The notes: generated from the letters alone by a model not told the origin. 47,251 bases of DNA from Corynebacterium sp. ACRPH (GCF_022347285.1 NZ_JAKRND010000018.1:1-47251); one strand, 5' to 3'; positions 8,112 to 17,077 are shown, counted from the first letter of the stretch. A program made the numbers and translations.

Positions 8112-9976
8112 TACTTCTTATCATCCTCTGCGGAAGTGTCCTCGTCGACAACCTCGGCGTCCACAACGTTCGGGTCATCGTTTGCGGCGGAGCCTGCGTC
8201 TGCACCAGCACCAGCACCTTCAGCACCGGCGGCTGCCTCGGCCTCGTAGATGGCCTTGCCCATCTCCTGAGACTCGGCGTTCAGCTTCTCCACTGCATCC
8301 TTGATGGCCTCGATGTCGTCACCCTTCAGGGCCTCGTCAACAGCCTTGGCTGCTTCCTCGACCTTGTTCTGGGTGTCCTCGTTGACCTTCTCCTTGTTGT
8401 CCTCGACGAACTTGCGGGTCTGGTATGCCATGGACTCTGCGGAGTTGCGGACTTCCTGCTCCTCGCGGCGCTTCTTGTCCTCCTCTGCGTGGGTCTCGGC
8501 GTCCTTGACCATACGGTCGATCTCCTCCTGGGACAGGCCGGAGCCTTCCTGGATCTTGATCGTGTTCTCCTTGCCGGTCGCCTTGTCCTTTGCGGAGACT
8601 GAGACGATGCCGTTGGCGTCAATATCGAAGGTGACCTCGATCTGCGGAACGCCGCGCGGTGCCGGAGCGATGCCCGCCAGCTCGAAGGAGCCGAGCAGCT
8701 TGTTGTGCGCAGCCATCTCGCGCTCGCCCTGGAAGACCTGGATCTGCACGCTGGGCTGGCTGTCCTCAGCGGTGGTGAAGGTCTCGGAACGCTTGGTCGG
8801 GATGGTGGTGTTGCGCTCGATCAGCTTGGTCATCACGCCACCCTTGGTCTCGATGCCCAGGGACAGCGGGGTGACGTCCAGCAGCAGCACGTCCTTAACC
8901 TCGCCGCGCAGCACACCGGCCTGCAGGGCAGCGCCCACGGCCACAACCTCGTCCGGGTTTACGCCCTTGTTGGGCTCCTTGCCGTTGGTCAGCTCGGTGA
9001 CCAGCTCGGAGACAGCAACCATGCGGGTGGAGCCACCGACCAGCACGACGTGGTCGATCTCGTCCACGCTGATTTCCGCGTCCTTCAGCACTGCCTGGAA
9101 CGGGGTCTTGGTGCGGTCCAGCAGATCCCGGGTGATCTTCTGGAACTCGGTGCGGGTCAGGGTCTCGTCCAGGAACAGCGGGTTCTTGTCCTCGTCCACC
9201 GTGATGTACGGCAGGTTGATAGAGGCCTGCTGGGAGCTGGACAGCTCGATCTTGGCCTTCTCCGCTGCCTCGCGCAGGCGCTGCAGGGCCATCTTGTCCT
9301 TGGTCAGGTCCACGCCGTGGCTTGCCTTGAACTTGTCGGCCAGCCAGTCGACGATGCGCTGATCCCAGTCGTCGCCGCCCAGCTCGTTGTCGCCGGCGGT
9401 TGCACGGACTTCAACCACGCCGTCGCCGATCTCCAGCAGGGAGACGTCGAAGGTACCGCCACCGAGGTCGAATACCAGGATGGTCTGTTCCTTGTCGCCC
9501 TTTTCCAGGCCGTAGGCCAGGGCAGCTGCGGTCGGCTCGTTGACGATGCGCAGGACGTTCAGGCCGGCGATCTGGCCGGCATCCTTGGTTGCCTGGCGCT
9601 GTGCGTCGTTGAAGTAGGCGGGGACGGTAATGACTGCGTCGGTTACGTCCTCACCCAGGTAGCTTTCCGCGTCCCTCTTCAGCTTCTGCAGGGTGCGGGC
9701 AGAGATTTCCGGAGCGGTGTACTCCTTATCGTCGATGGAAACCTTCCAGTCCGTGCCCATGTGGCGCTTAACGGAGCGGATGGTGCGATCCACGTTGGCT
9801 ACCGCCTGGTTCTTAGCGGACTGGCCAACCAGCACCTCGCCGTTCTTGGCGAAAGCCACGATGGACGGGGTGGTACGGGATCCCTCGGAGTTGGCGATGA
9901 CCTTTGCCTCGCCGCCTTCCAGTACAGACACCACAGAGTTGGTGGTGCCCAAGTCAATTCCTACTGCGCGTCCCAT
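8111..9976 (-). CDS. dnaK: Chaperone DnaK (Hsp70)
   Basis: A 621-aa Hsp70 ATP-dependent folding chaperone. The nucleotide-binding domain begins [13 protein letters not shown]. It carries the phosphate-2 loop [18 protein letters not shown] and the adenosine motif [10 protein letters not shown]. The substrate-binding domain and helical lid follow ([32 protein letters not shown]). The C-terminus is acidic ([19 protein letters not shown]). AGGAGG stands at a good distance before the ATG. It is the first gene of dnaK-grpE. Two promoters, each close to a HAIR-type repeat, lie in the upstream 120 bp. Confidence 0.97.
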   Translation of the reverse strand: MGRAVGIDLGTTNSVVSVLEGGEAKVIANSEGSRTTPSIVAFAKNGEVLVGQSAKNQAVANVDRTIRSVKRHMGTDWKVSIDDKEYTAPEISARTLQKLKRDAESYLGEDVTDAVITVPAYFNDAQRQATKDAGQIAGLNVLRIVNEPTAAALAYGLEKGDKEQTILVFDLGGGTFDVSLLEIGDGVVEVRATAGDNELGGDDWDQRIVDWLADKFKASHGVDLTKDKMALQRLREAAEKAKIELSSSQQASINLPYITVDEDKNPLFLDETLTRTEFQKITRDLLDRTKTPFQAVLKDAEISVDEIDHVVLVGGSTRMVAVSELVTELTNGKEPNKGVNPDEVVAVGAALQAGVLRGEVKDVLLLDVTPLSLGIETKGGVMTKLIERNTTIPTKRSETFTTAEDSQPSVQIQVFQGEREMAAHNKLLGSFELAGIAPAPRGVPQIEVTFDIDANGIVSVSAKDKATGKENTIKIQEGSGLSQEEIDRMVKDAETHAEEDKKRREEQEVRNSAESMAYQTRKFVEDNKEKVNEDTQNKVEEAAKAVDEALKGDDIEAIKDAVEKLNAESQEMGKAIYEAEAAAGAEGAGAGADAGSAANDDPNVVDAEVVDEDTSAEDDKK

Positions 9977-10011
9977 ATCAGTTCCTCCTAATGTTTCTGG
10001 GGCGAATAAAA

Positions 10012-10041
10012 TCTATCGAGCCTTAGTCGAGCGGACTCAAC
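10012..10041 (-). promoter_or_regulatory. Proximal dnaK promoter with HAIR-like element
   Basis: Reading the minus strand, TTGAGT (10040-10035) and GATAGA (10017-10012) are spaced by 17 nt, a good vegetative promoter. The -35 is embedded in a HAIR-like repeat on the plus strand: CCTTAGT (10021-10027), 7-nt spacer, ACTCAAC (10035-10041), each arm close to CTTGAGT/ACTCAAG. Bound HspR would cover this promoter. Confidence 0.6.
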
Positions 10042-10061
10042 TTCGCCCGTCTCTGCCAACC

Positions 10062-10089
10062 AGTATCCGCTTTTTTCGCGTCTAGTCAA
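10062..10089 (-). promoter_or_regulatory. Distal dnaK promoter
   Basis: On the minus strand TTGACT (10089-10084) and GATACT (10067-10062) are separated by 16 nt. It lies between the two HAIR-like elements, about 90 bp upstream of the dnaK start. Confidence 0.6.
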
Positions 10090-10094
10090 GCTGA

Positions 10095-10115
10095 CTTGAG
10101 CTTGTCTCGCTCAAC
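10095..10115. promoter_or_regulatory. HAIR-like HspR operator upstream of the dnaK promoters
   Basis: CTTGAGC (10095-10101), a 7-nt spacer, then GCTCAAC (10109-10115). Compared with CTTGAGT-N7-ACTCAAG the arms match at 6 and 5 of 7 positions. It lies just upstream of the -35 of the distal dnaK promoter. Confidence 0.65.
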
Positions 10116-10186
10116 TTGCTCACACCCTTTACAACTCATCCCTGTTCAAAGTTGTTCCCACTCGGCTCAACTTTTTTAAAAAAAGC

Positions 10187-10192
10187 TAGAAT
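10187..10192 (+). promoter_or_regulatory. -10 element for a leaderless esterase transcript
   Basis: TAGAAT is exactly 7 nt before the ATG at 10200, after an A/T-rich run. No ribosome site is present, so a leaderless transcript is likely. Confidence 0.6.
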
Positions 10193-10199
10193 CGTGCCC

Positions 10200-11153
10200 A
10201 TGTCTTTCCTCAAACGCCTGGTTGGCCGTTCTTCCGGAACGGGTAATGACGCCACCTCCTCCACCCCTCCCGCCCCAGCCGAACCGCCGCATTCCCTGCG
10301 CCAACACTTTGCCGTCACCGAACGCACAGAGGGCGATTCCGGCGAGTTCACGGTCTACTCGGTGGCACCCATGGAGTTTGGGGGCACGGGCGCCACGGGA
10401 GATTACGATCCACACACCACAGCGATTAAGGAGCTCTCCCCCGCGCAGGCGGCAACAAAGTCCGTGCTGTACGTACTGCCCGGCGGGTTCGTGAACCCGA
10501 TCAAGCAACGCAACTGGGACTTCGTCGCCCAGCTGGCGGACGCGGGCGTGCGGGTGGACATCCCCCTCTACGGACTACTGCCCAAACACAACCACGCGGA
10601 GGCACTGCCGCTAATCCGCCGCTGCTACGAGCAACTGGTGACGGAACATGGTGCCAAAAACATCACCATTATTGGGGATTCAGCGGGCGGCGGGCTGGCA
10701 TTGTCCGCCCTCGCTACTACCCCCGAGCACACCCAACAACTAGAGCCACCGGCGCGCCTCATCTTGAATGCCCCGTGGCTGGACATGGACCTCGCCAACC
10801 CGCGCATCCCCGAGTTTGAGCCGAAAGATGCAATCCTCAACCCCGTGCAGCTGCGCCGCCAGGGCGCGCTGTGGGCGGGCGAGATCCCCACGGAGGATCC
10901 GCGGGTGAGCCCGCTGCACCTCACCGCCAACCAGCTCCGGGCAGCTTTCGGAGGTTCCGAAATCGCGCTCTACTGCGGCGACCGCGATATTTCACTGCCG
11001 GACATGGAGGAGTGGGCGTCAACAATAAAGGAACAAGGACTCACCGCTACCATCAACGTCGCGCGTGGCGAGCAACACATGTACCACCTCGGCAACACCC
11101 GCACGGGCAAGGCGGCGAGGCGCGAGCAGATCGGGATCGCCAGCCGCATTTAA
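10200..11153 (+). CDS. Alpha/beta-hydrolase fold esterase (HSL-like)
   Basis: A 317-aa esterase/lipase-like protein. LPGG (93-96) is in the oxyanion-hole position taken by HGGG in the hormone-sensitive-lipase family. GDSAGG (159-164) holds nucleophile Ser161. Asp261 or Asp263 in YCGDRDI and His293 or His296 in EQHMYHL would complete the triad. The first 35 residues are a basic and Pro/Ser-rich lead without a clear signal peptide, so it is probably cytoplasmic. The start is the ATG at 10200, supported by the -10 hexamer 7 nt upstream. It is divergent from dnaK across about 220 bp carrying HspR sites, so heat-shock influence is possible. The substrate is unknown. Confidence 0.8.
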   Translation: MSFLKRLVGRSSGTGNDATSSTPPAPAEPPHSLRQHFAVTERTEGDSGEFTVYSVAPMEFGGTGATGDYDPHTTAIKELSPAQAATKSVLYVLPGGFVNPIKQRNWDFVAQLADAGVRVDIPLYGLLPKHNHAEALPLIRRCYEQLVTEHGAKNITIIGDSAGGGLALSALATTPEHTQQLEPPARLILNAPWLDMDLANPRIPEFEPKDAILNPVQLRRQGALWAGEIPTEDPRVSPLHLTANQLRAAFGGSEIALYCGDRDISLPDMEEWASTIKEQGLTATINVARGEQHMYHLGNTRTGKAARREQIGIASRI

Positions 11154-11169
11154 GCAACACGAATGTTGC
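11154..11169 (+). terminator. Weak hairpin after the esterase gene
   Basis: GCAACA-CGAA-TGTTGC forms a perfect 6-bp stem with a tetraloop directly after the stop codon. It is followed only by CTATTTC, so termination would be weak. Confidence 0.4.
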
Positions 11170-11273
11170 CTATTTCGGCAGGTCAACGCTAGGTCCACCC
11201 CAGGTTCGCGCCAGATCCGCCCGGAATTAGAAAAGTTCAAATAAAGCCCCACTCCCTGATAATCTGCCCCAGT

Positions 11274-11285
11274 AAGTAATTACTT
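11274..11285. promoter_or_regulatory. Perfect 12-bp palindrome before the iron-sulfur reductase gene
   Basis: AAGTAATTACTT is a perfect palindrome about 20 nt downstream of a likely -10 (GATAAT, 11258-11263). TTCAAA stands 16 nt before that -10. A palindrome near the transcription start suggests an operator; the regulator is unknown. Confidence 0.45.
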
Positions 11286-11316
11286 CATACATAACTGGAC
11301 TTGCGAGGAGCTTCAC

Positions 11317-14300
11317 ATGTACCTGCTGGCAGCAGGGCAGGCGACGTCATCCGATATCCCCTGGGGCATAACCGTCCCACTGGGCATAATTGGCGCACTG
11401 CTATCCCTCCCCGCCTGGGTGTTCTTCATCCGCGGCGCGGCGCAGATCTTTACCACGATCCGACTGGGCCAACCGGCACTGAAGAGGACAGATAACCCCG
11501 CCGGCCGACTGATGAACCTGATCAAGGAGATCATCGGTCACACCAAGATGGCCAAGAAGCCGGGCGTGGCAATCGCCCACTGGCTCGTCATGGTCGGCTT
11601 CCTGCTGGGAGCCATGGTGTGGTTCGAGGCCTACATTCAGATCTTCAACCCTGAAGGCGGCTGGCCCATCATCGGTGACTGGGCCGTGTACCACTTCGTG
11701 GACGAGCTGCTGGGCCTGGGCACCGTCATCGGTATTATCACGCTGATCATCATTCGCCAGAAGATCGGCGACAAGGACAAGAAGGCCCGCTTCTACGGCT
11801 CCAACTCCGGCGCGGCTTACTTCGTTGAGGCCGTCGTGCTGATCGAGGGCCTGGGCATGATGTTCGTGAAGGCATCCAAGATCGCCACTTTCGCCAGCTA
11901 CGAGGGCGGCCATGCGGCCACCGACTTCTTCACCATGCAGCTGGCCAAGATCCTGCCGGAATCCCCGCTGCTGGTCTCCATCTTCGCGCTGATCAAGCTG
12001 CTGTCCGGCATGATCTGGCTGTTCATCGTCGGCATGAACATCAAGTGGGGCGTTGCCTGGCACCGCTTCATGGCGTTCTTCAACATCTTCCTGAAGCGCA
12101 ACGCCGACGGCCGCAACGCACTGGGCGCAGCGAAGCCGCTGACCTCCGGTGGCCGCATGCTGACCATGGAAAACGCAGACCCGGAGGAAGACTCGATCGG
12201 CGTTGGCAAGATCGACGACTTCACCTGGAAGGGCTGGATGGACTTCACCTCGTGTACCGAGTGTGGCCGCTGCCAGGAGCAGTGCCCTGCTTGGAACACC
12301 GCGAAGCCGCTGAGCCCGAAGCTGCTGATCACCAACCTGCGCGACCACGCCATCGAGTCCGCACCGTACCTGAAGGCCGCCCGTAGGGACGAGGCTCACG
12401 CAGGTGGCATGTTCTCCGGCGAAGGCGCCACCGACACTGCCGTTCTGGACGATCCATCTGTTGACGCCCACGCGGACATGCCGTTGCTGCAGTTGGTTGC
12501 TGCGGGCGAGATGGGTGTTATCGACCCCGACGTGCTGTGGTCCTGCACCAACTGTGGTGCTTGTGTGGAACAGTGCCCGGTGGACATCGAGCACATCGAC
12601 CACATTGTCGACATGCGCCGCTACCAGGTGCTGGTTGAGTCGGACTTCCCGACCGAGCTGGGTGGCCTGTTCAAGAACCTGGAGACCAAGGGCAACCCGT
12701 GGGGCCAAAACAACAACAAGCGCTCCGATTGGATCCAGAAGGCCAAGGAAGACGGCATCGAGGTGCCAGTCTTCGGCGAGGACATCGAGAACTTCGACGA
12801 CACCGAGTACCTGTTCTGGGTCGGCTGTGCGGGCGTGTACGACGACAACGCTGTGAAGACCACCCGTGCTGTCGCTGACCTGCTGTACACCGCCGGCGTG
12901 AAGTTCGCCGTGCTGGGCGAGGGCGAGGGCTGCACTGGCGATTCCGCCCGCCGCGCCGGTAACGAGTTCCTCTTCCAGATGCTGGCAGAGCAGAATATCG
13001 AGATCCTGGACAACGCCTTCGAGGGTGTGCCGCCGAAGCAGCGCAAGATTGTTGTGACCTGTGCACACTGCTTCAACACCCTGCGCAACGAGTACCCAGA
13101 TCTGGGCGGTAACTACCAGGTCGTCCACCACACTCAGCTGCTGAACAAGCTGATCCGCGAGGGTCGCCTGGAGCCAGTATCTGCACCGCAGAACGGCCGT
13201 CAGGTCACCTACCACGATCCGTGCTTCCTGGGTCGTCACAACAAGGTTTTCGAGGCCCCGCGTGAGCTGATCGGCGCTTCCGGCGCCAACCTGGTGGAGA
13301 TGGAACGCAACCGCGATACCGGCTTCTGCTGTGGTGCTGGTGGTGCTCGCATGTGGATGGAAGAGCACCTGGGCGAGCGCATCAACCTGAACCGTACGGA
13401 CGAGGCTCTGGCCACCGGCTCAGACGCCATCGCCATCGGCTGCCCGTTCTGTAAGACGATGATGACCGACGGTGTGAACAACCGTCAGTCCGAGATCGAG
13501 AACAAGGCAGACCGTACCCAGGTTCTGGATATCGCCCAGATGTTCCGCGAGTCCGTCCTGGTGGACGGCGAGCTGCCGGCACCGAAGTCTCCGGAGTTCC
13601 TGGTTGCGCCTGAGCGCGGCTGGGTAGACGAGGAGAAGCTGGCCCGCGAGGAAGCCGAGCGCAAGGCCGAGGAAGAAGCCAAGAAGAAGGCTGCCGAGGA
13701 AAAGAAGCGCAAGGCTGAAGAAGCCAAGAAGAAGAAGGAAGCTGCTGCCGCCGCTGGTGGCGCGGCTGCTGCTGGCGGCGCTGCCGCTGCGGGTGCTGCT
13801 GCGGCTGCCCCGAGTGCTCCGGCTGCCCCGAGTGCACCTAGTGCCCCGGCTGCGCCTGCTGCTCCGGGCGCTCCGAGTGCTCCGGCTGCACCTTCCGCTG
13901 GCGCCCCGGGTGCACCGGGCGCACCTGCCGCACCGGGTGCTCCTGCTGCACCAAAGTCTGAAGACACTCAGGAAGCACCGAAGGCTGGCGGCGCACCTGC
14001 AGCTCCTGGTGCTCCGGCCGCTCCGGGTGCCCCAGCAGCTCCGGGTGCTCCGGCCGCACCGGCAGCCCCTGCCGCTGAGTCCAACGAGGCTGCAGAGGCC
14101 CCGAAGGCTGAGCAGGACGCTCCGGCGGCACCGGCTGCACAGCCGGCTCAGGATGGTGGCCCGATCAAGCTGAACGCCACCGCTCCGGGCGCACCGGGCG
14201 CCCCGGGTGCTCCTGCAGCCCCGGCCGCAGCTCCGGCTGCCGCCGCTGGTGCAGGTGCCGCCGCAGCGGGCGCAGGCGCTGCTGCAGCCGCTGCCTCCGA

Positions 14301-14751
14301 CGACTCGGACAAGGCAGAGGCACAGGAAGCCGCACCGGCCGAGGCTGAGGCCGAGTCCGCAGAAGCTGAGGCCCCGCAGGCTGCTCCAGCTGCTCCTGCT
14401 CCGTCTGCACCGGCAGAGCAGGCAGCTCCGGCGGCTCAGCCAGCACAGGACGGTGGCCCGATCAAGCTGACGGCTACCACTCCGGGAGCGCCGGGAACAC
14501 CGGCTCCTGCTGCCCCTGCAGCTCCGGCAGAGGATCAGCAGGCTGAGACTCCGGCCGAGGCACCTGCTGAGGAAGAGGCTCCCGCCGAGGAGCCGCAGGC
14601 TGACACCGAGCAGGCCGAGGAGGCCCCGGCAGAAGAAGCTCCGGCTCAGCCAGCACAACCGGCACAGCCGGCCAACGATGGCGGTCCGATCAAGCTGACC
14701 AACATCGTCCCCGGCGCTCCGGGTGCTCCTGGCGCACCAGGCGCACAGTAA
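11317..14751 (+). CDS. Membrane iron-sulfur (heterodisulfide reductase-like) oxidoreductase with long Ala/Pro tail
   Basis: A 1144-aa protein of the type annotated as iron-sulfur-binding reductase (M. tuberculosis Rv0338c-like). Residues 1-270 hold about six membrane helices, similar to a nitrate-reductase gamma or HdrE cytochrome module. Two ferredoxin motifs follow: CTECGRCQEQCP (313-324) and CTNCGACVEQCP (410-421). Two CCG-type domains then carry AHCFNTLRNEYP and CCGAGGARMWMEEH. A charged Lys/Glu helix begins near residue 770. From about 795 the protein is an Ala/Pro/Gly tail with three DGGPIKL blocks near 946, 1045 and 1122. It likely moves electrons between a quinone and an unknown partner. 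GAGGAG precedes the ATG. The tail makes it about 260 residues longer than the mycobacterial relative. Confidence 0.85.
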   Translation: MYLLAAGQATSSDIPWGITVPLGIIGALLSLPAWVFFIRGAAQIFTTIRLGQPALKRTDNPAGRLMNLIKEIIGHTKMAKKPGVAIAHWLVMVGFLLGAMVWFEAYIQIFNPEGGWPIIGDWAVYHFVDELLGLGTVIGIITLIIIRQKIGDKDKKARFYGSNSGAAYFVEAVVLIEGLGMMFVKASKIATFASYEGGHAATDFFTMQLAKILPESPLLVSIFALIKLLSGMIWLFIVGMNIKWGVAWHRFMAFFNIFLKRNADGRNALGAAKPLTSGGRMLTMENADPEEDSIGVGKIDDFTWKGWMDFTSCTECGRCQEQCPAWNTAKPLSPKLLITNLRDHAIESAPYLKAARRDEAHAGGMFSGEGATDTAVLDDPSVDAHADMPLLQLVAAGEMGVIDPDVLWSCTNCGACVEQCPVDIEHIDHIVDMRRYQVLVESDFPTELGGLFKNLETKGNPWGQNNNKRSDWIQKAKEDGIEVPVFGEDIENFDDTEYLFWVGCAGVYDDNAVKTTRAVADLLYTAGVKFAVLGEGEGCTGDSARRAGNEFLFQMLAEQNIEILDNAFEGVPPKQRKIVVTCAHCFNTLRNEYPDLGGNYQVVHHTQLLNKLIREGRLEPVSAPQNGRQVTYHDPCFLGRHNKVFEAPRELIGASGANLVEMERNRDTGFCCGAGGARMWMEEHLGERINLNRTDEALATGSDAIAIGCPFCKTMMTDGVNNRQSEIENKADRTQVLDIAQMFRESVLVDGELPAPKSPEFLVAPERGWVDEEKLAREEAERKAEEEAKKKAAEEKKRKAEEAKKKKEAAAAAGGAAAAGGAAAAGAAAAAPSAPAAPSAPSAPAAPAAPGAPSAPAAPSAGAPGAPGAPAAPGAPAAPKSEDTQEAPKAGGAPAAPGAPAAPGAPAAPGAPAAPAAPAAESNEAAEAPKAEQDAPAAPAAQPAQDGGPIKLNATAPGAPGAPGAPAAPAAAPAAAAGAGAAAAGAGAAAAAASDDSDKAEAQEAAPAEAEAESAEAEAPQAAPAAPAPSAPAEQAAPAAQPAQDGGPIKLTATTPGAPGTPAPAAPAAPAEDQQAETPAEAPAEEEAPAEEPQADTEQAEEAPAEEAPAQPAQPAQPANDGGPIKLTNIVPGAPGAPGAPGAQ
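13735..14748 (+). repeat. Ala/Pro low-complexity coding repeats with three DGGPIKL blocks
   Basis: About 1 kb of coding DNA made of imperfect GCT/GCC/CCG-rich units (PGAPGAP, AAPAAPGAP). Three spaced units share the pattern QPAQ(D/N)GGPIKL followed by xxxxPGAPGxP, at about 14140-14200, 14430-14500 and 14650-14745. This looks like tandem expansion inside the gene and is prone to length change. Confidence 0.8.
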
Positions 14752-14776
14752 AAGTGACTAGCTCGCACGCTAAATA

Positions 14777-14819
14777 GCGGCGGCGGGTCCAGCCGAACGC
14801 TGGATCTGCCGCCGCTTTT
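14777..14819 (+). terminator. Rho-independent terminator after the iron-sulfur reductase gene
   Basis: GCGGCGGCGGGTCCAGC pairs with GCTGGATCTGCCGCCGC (15 of 17 pairs, one further G-T) around a 5-nt loop and is followed by TTTT. Confidence 0.85.
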
Positions 14820-14944
14820 GCATTCGCCCGCGAGTCAATCCCGGGGCTGGGAATGTACCCGTGGCGCGCAATATTCTAGAATGAAATCTCATAGAAAGAG
14901 CCCGCTCGCACAAGCCTCACGCCCACAGATAGAGGTAGGTTTCC

Positions 14945-15739
14945 ATGACTGACGCTGATTCGAACGACAAGAACAACCCCCTCAACTCGGGGAAGTCTGT
15001 CAGCGACGCTGAAGAAACCTCCGTGATGAAGGCTGTCAGCGATTCTGACCTTAACGGCGCCGACACGAACGCTGGTGGCGCCGTTACAGGTGGCGCAGCT
15101 GCCAACCCAGAAGCCCCGACAACCCCGGATACCTCGGCCGATAATTCAGCCGACGTTGAGAAAGACGGCCAAGAGGAAGATGAAGAGCCTAAGTCCGGCC
15201 TCCGGAAGTTCTTTGGGATCATGCCTTTCTGGGCCTGGGTGCTCACCCTGGGTCTGATCGCCACCATCATCGTCGCCGTCGGCGCCTTCACCACCATGCG
15301 CTCCACGGAAACCGGCGCCCCCGGAAGCTCTAGCAACACTGAGCAGCTGAATCCCTCGTACCCCAAGCCCACCACCACCGGAAAGTACGATGACGACGAA
15401 ACGCCGCCAACCCCGGATGCGGGTCCCGGCTACGGAGGCGGCAACCAGAACTACTACGCACCCCAAGAGCCCGTGCAGACGGAGGAAGAAGCCTCCACCG
15501 AATCCGAGTCCGAATCCGAGCCCTCTAGCAGCACGAAGCCCTCTCGCCCGCCACGCGATAACGAGCCCCGCCTTAGCCAGCCCAACCGAGGCACCCCTCG
15601 CCCCGGCGGCATCGGCGGAGATGCCGGCGGCAACCCCTCCCCCGGCACCGGCAACAACGGCAACGGCAATGGCCCTGGCAACGGTGCTGGCAATGGCGCC
15701 ACGGAGCCCGAGGACAACCCCGCCCCGGGCAACAACTAG
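14945..15739 (+). CDS. Single-pass membrane protein with disordered extracytoplasmic tail
   Basis: A 264-aa protein of unknown function. An acidic N-terminal region of about 95 residues precedes one transmembrane helix (FWAWVLTLGLIATIIVAVGAF, about 98-118). The rest is Ser/Glu, Pro, then Gly/Asn-rich (GGNPSPGTGNNGNGNGPGNG). The layout suggests a cytoplasmic acidic head and an extended outer tail that could span the wall. GAGGTAGG precedes the ATG. A perfect ATTCTAGAAT palindrome at 14873-14882 overlaps possible -10 hexamers. It stands alone between a strong terminator and alaT. Confidence 0.75.
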   Translation: MTDADSNDKNNPLNSGKSVSDAEETSVMKAVSDSDLNGADTNAGGAVTGGAAANPEAPTTPDTSADNSADVEKDGQEEDEEPKSGLRKFFGIMPFWAWVLTLGLIATIIVAVGAFTTMRSTETGAPGSSSNTEQLNPSYPKPTTTGKYDDDETPPTPDAGPGYGGGNQNYYAPQEPVQTEEEASTESESESEPSSSTKPSRPPRDNEPRLSQPNRGTPRPGGIGGDAGGNPSPGTGNNGNGNGPGNGAGNGATEPEDNPAPGNN

Positions 15740-15756
15740 CCCACCCGACAGCCACA

Positions 15757-15779
15757 CCTCGACCGGTCGAACCGCGAGG
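15757..15779. promoter_or_regulatory. Perfect 12-bp palindrome upstream of alaT
   Basis: TCGACCGGTCGA (15759-15770) is a perfect palindrome. An outer pair CCTCG/CGAGG (15757-15761 and 15775-15779) overlaps it and could make a larger hairpin. No T-run follows, so an operator is more likely than a terminator. A -10-like TATAAA lies at 15797-15802. Confidence 0.4.
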
Positions 15780-15823
15780 GGGCGTCGTTAAAAAACTATA
15801 AAAATAGCAGCCACAATGGCACA

Positions 15824-17077
15824 ATGGGGAGAATGAGTACCCCCAAACGCCCAAGCGAACTGCGCACGCTGGATCAATCGACGAAGCTGCAAAACGTCCT
15901 CTACGAAATTCGCGGCCCGGTGAACACCGAGGCGGAGCGGATGGAGGCCGACGGGCACCGCATCCTGAAGCTCAACACGGGCAACCCCGCGGTGTTCGGC
16001 TTCGAGGCGCCGGATGTAATCATGCGGGACATGATCACCGCGCTGCCGACGGCGCAGGGCTACTCCACGTCGAAGGGCATCATCAGCGCCCGCCGCGCGA
16101 TCGTCTCCCGCTACGAGGTCATCCCCGGCTTCCCCCAGTTCGACGTCGAGGATGTCTACCTGGGCAACGGTGTATCCGAGCTGATCACCATGACGATGCA
16201 GGCGCTGCTCAACGACGGTGACGAGGTGCTGATCCCCTCCCCGGACTACCCACTGTGGACCGCCTCCACGTCGCTATCCGGTGGCCGCCCCGTGCACTAC
16301 CTGTGCGACGAGGAGAACGACTGGATGCCCTCCATCGAGGACATCAAGGCGAAGGTCACGGAGCGCACGAAGGCCATCGTGGTCATTAACCCGAATAACC
16401 CGACGGGCGCGGTGTACTCCCGCGAGATCCTGCAGCAGATCGTGGACGTGGCGCGCGAGCACTCGCTGCTGATCCTGGCCGACGAGATCTACGACAAGAT
16501 CCTGTACGACGGCGCCCAGCACATCAACATTGCTTCCCTGTGCCCGGACCTGCTGTGCATCACCTATAACGGCCTGTCGAAGGCGTACCGCGTGGCGGGT
16601 TACCGTTCCGGCTGGATGGTGGTTACCGGCCCGAAGGGGCATGCAAAGGGCTTCATTGAGGGTATTAACGTGCTGGCGGGCACGCGCCTGTGCCCGAATG
16701 TGCCGGCGCAGCATGCGATCCAGGTGGCTATTTCCGGCCGCCAGTCCATCGACGATTTGGTGCTGCCGGGTGGGCGCCTGCTGGAGCAGCGCAACGCCGC
16801 CTACGAGGCTCTGAACGAGATCCCGGGCGTGAGCTGTGTGAAGCCGATGGGTGCGCTGTATGCCTTCCCGCGCCTGGATCCGAACGTGCACGAGATCCAC
16901 GACGACGAGAAGTTCATGTTCGACCTTCTGCGCTCGGAGAAGATTCACCTGGTGCAGGGCACGGGCTTTAACTGGCCGACCCCGGACCACTTCCGCGTGG
17001 TCACGCTACCCTGGGCGCGGGATCTGCGTGCCGCGATCGAGCGCTTGGGGAACTTCCTGGCTAGCTACCGGCAGTAG
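15824..17077 (+). CDS. alaT: Alanine/aspartate-type aminotransferase AlaT
   Basis: A 417-aa fold-type I PLP aminotransferase that uses glutamate and pyruvate to make alanine. It closely follows corynebacterial AlaT: VLYEIRGPVNTEAERMEADGH, then LKLNTGNPAVFGFEAPDVIM, PNNPTGAVYS and LADEIYDKILYDGAQH. The PLP lysine is Lys253 in NGLSKAYRVAGYRSGW, and the C-terminal FRVVTLPW contains the substrate-carboxylate arginine. Two starts are possible, ATG at 15824 or 15833; neither has a well-placed ribosome site. It converges with dcd. Confidence 0.92.
   Translation: MGRMSTPKRPSELRTLDQSTKLQNVLYEIRGPVNTEAERMEADGHRILKLNTGNPAVFGFEAPDVIMRDMITALPTAQGYSTSKGIISARRAIVSRYEVIPGFPQFDVEDVYLGNGVSELITMTMQALLNDGDEVLIPSPDYPLWTASTSLSGGRPVHYLCDEENDWMPSIEDIKAKVTERTKAIVVINPNNPTGAVYSREILQQIVDVAREHSLLILADEIYDKILYDGAQHINIASLCPDLLCITYNGLSKAYRVAGYRSGWMVVTGPKGHAKGFIEGINVLAGTRLCPNVPAQHAIQVAISGRQSIDDLVLPGGRLLEQRNAAYEALNEIPGVSCVKPMGALYAFPRLDPNVHEIHDDEKFMFDLLRSEKIHLVQGTGFNWPTPDHFRVVTLPWARDLRAAIERLGNFLASYRQ

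Noticed and set aside
8705..9991. Long frame antisense to dnaK
   Set aside because: Mirror of the highly biased dnaK codons; antisense-to-Hsp70 frames are a known artefact.
11401..13368. Long open frame antisense to the iron-sulfur reductase gene
   Set aside because: A shadow of high-GC codon bias; no recognisable domains, and the plus-strand frame carries clear ferredoxin motifs.
13420..14658. Ser/Arg/Cys-rich frame antisense to the Ala/Pro tail
   Set aside because: Simple complement of GCT/CCG repeats, no ribosome site and no structure.
13735..14748. Possible CRISPR or satellite array
   Set aside because: Repeats are in-frame, imperfect codon-level expansions of Ala/Pro with no unique spacers.
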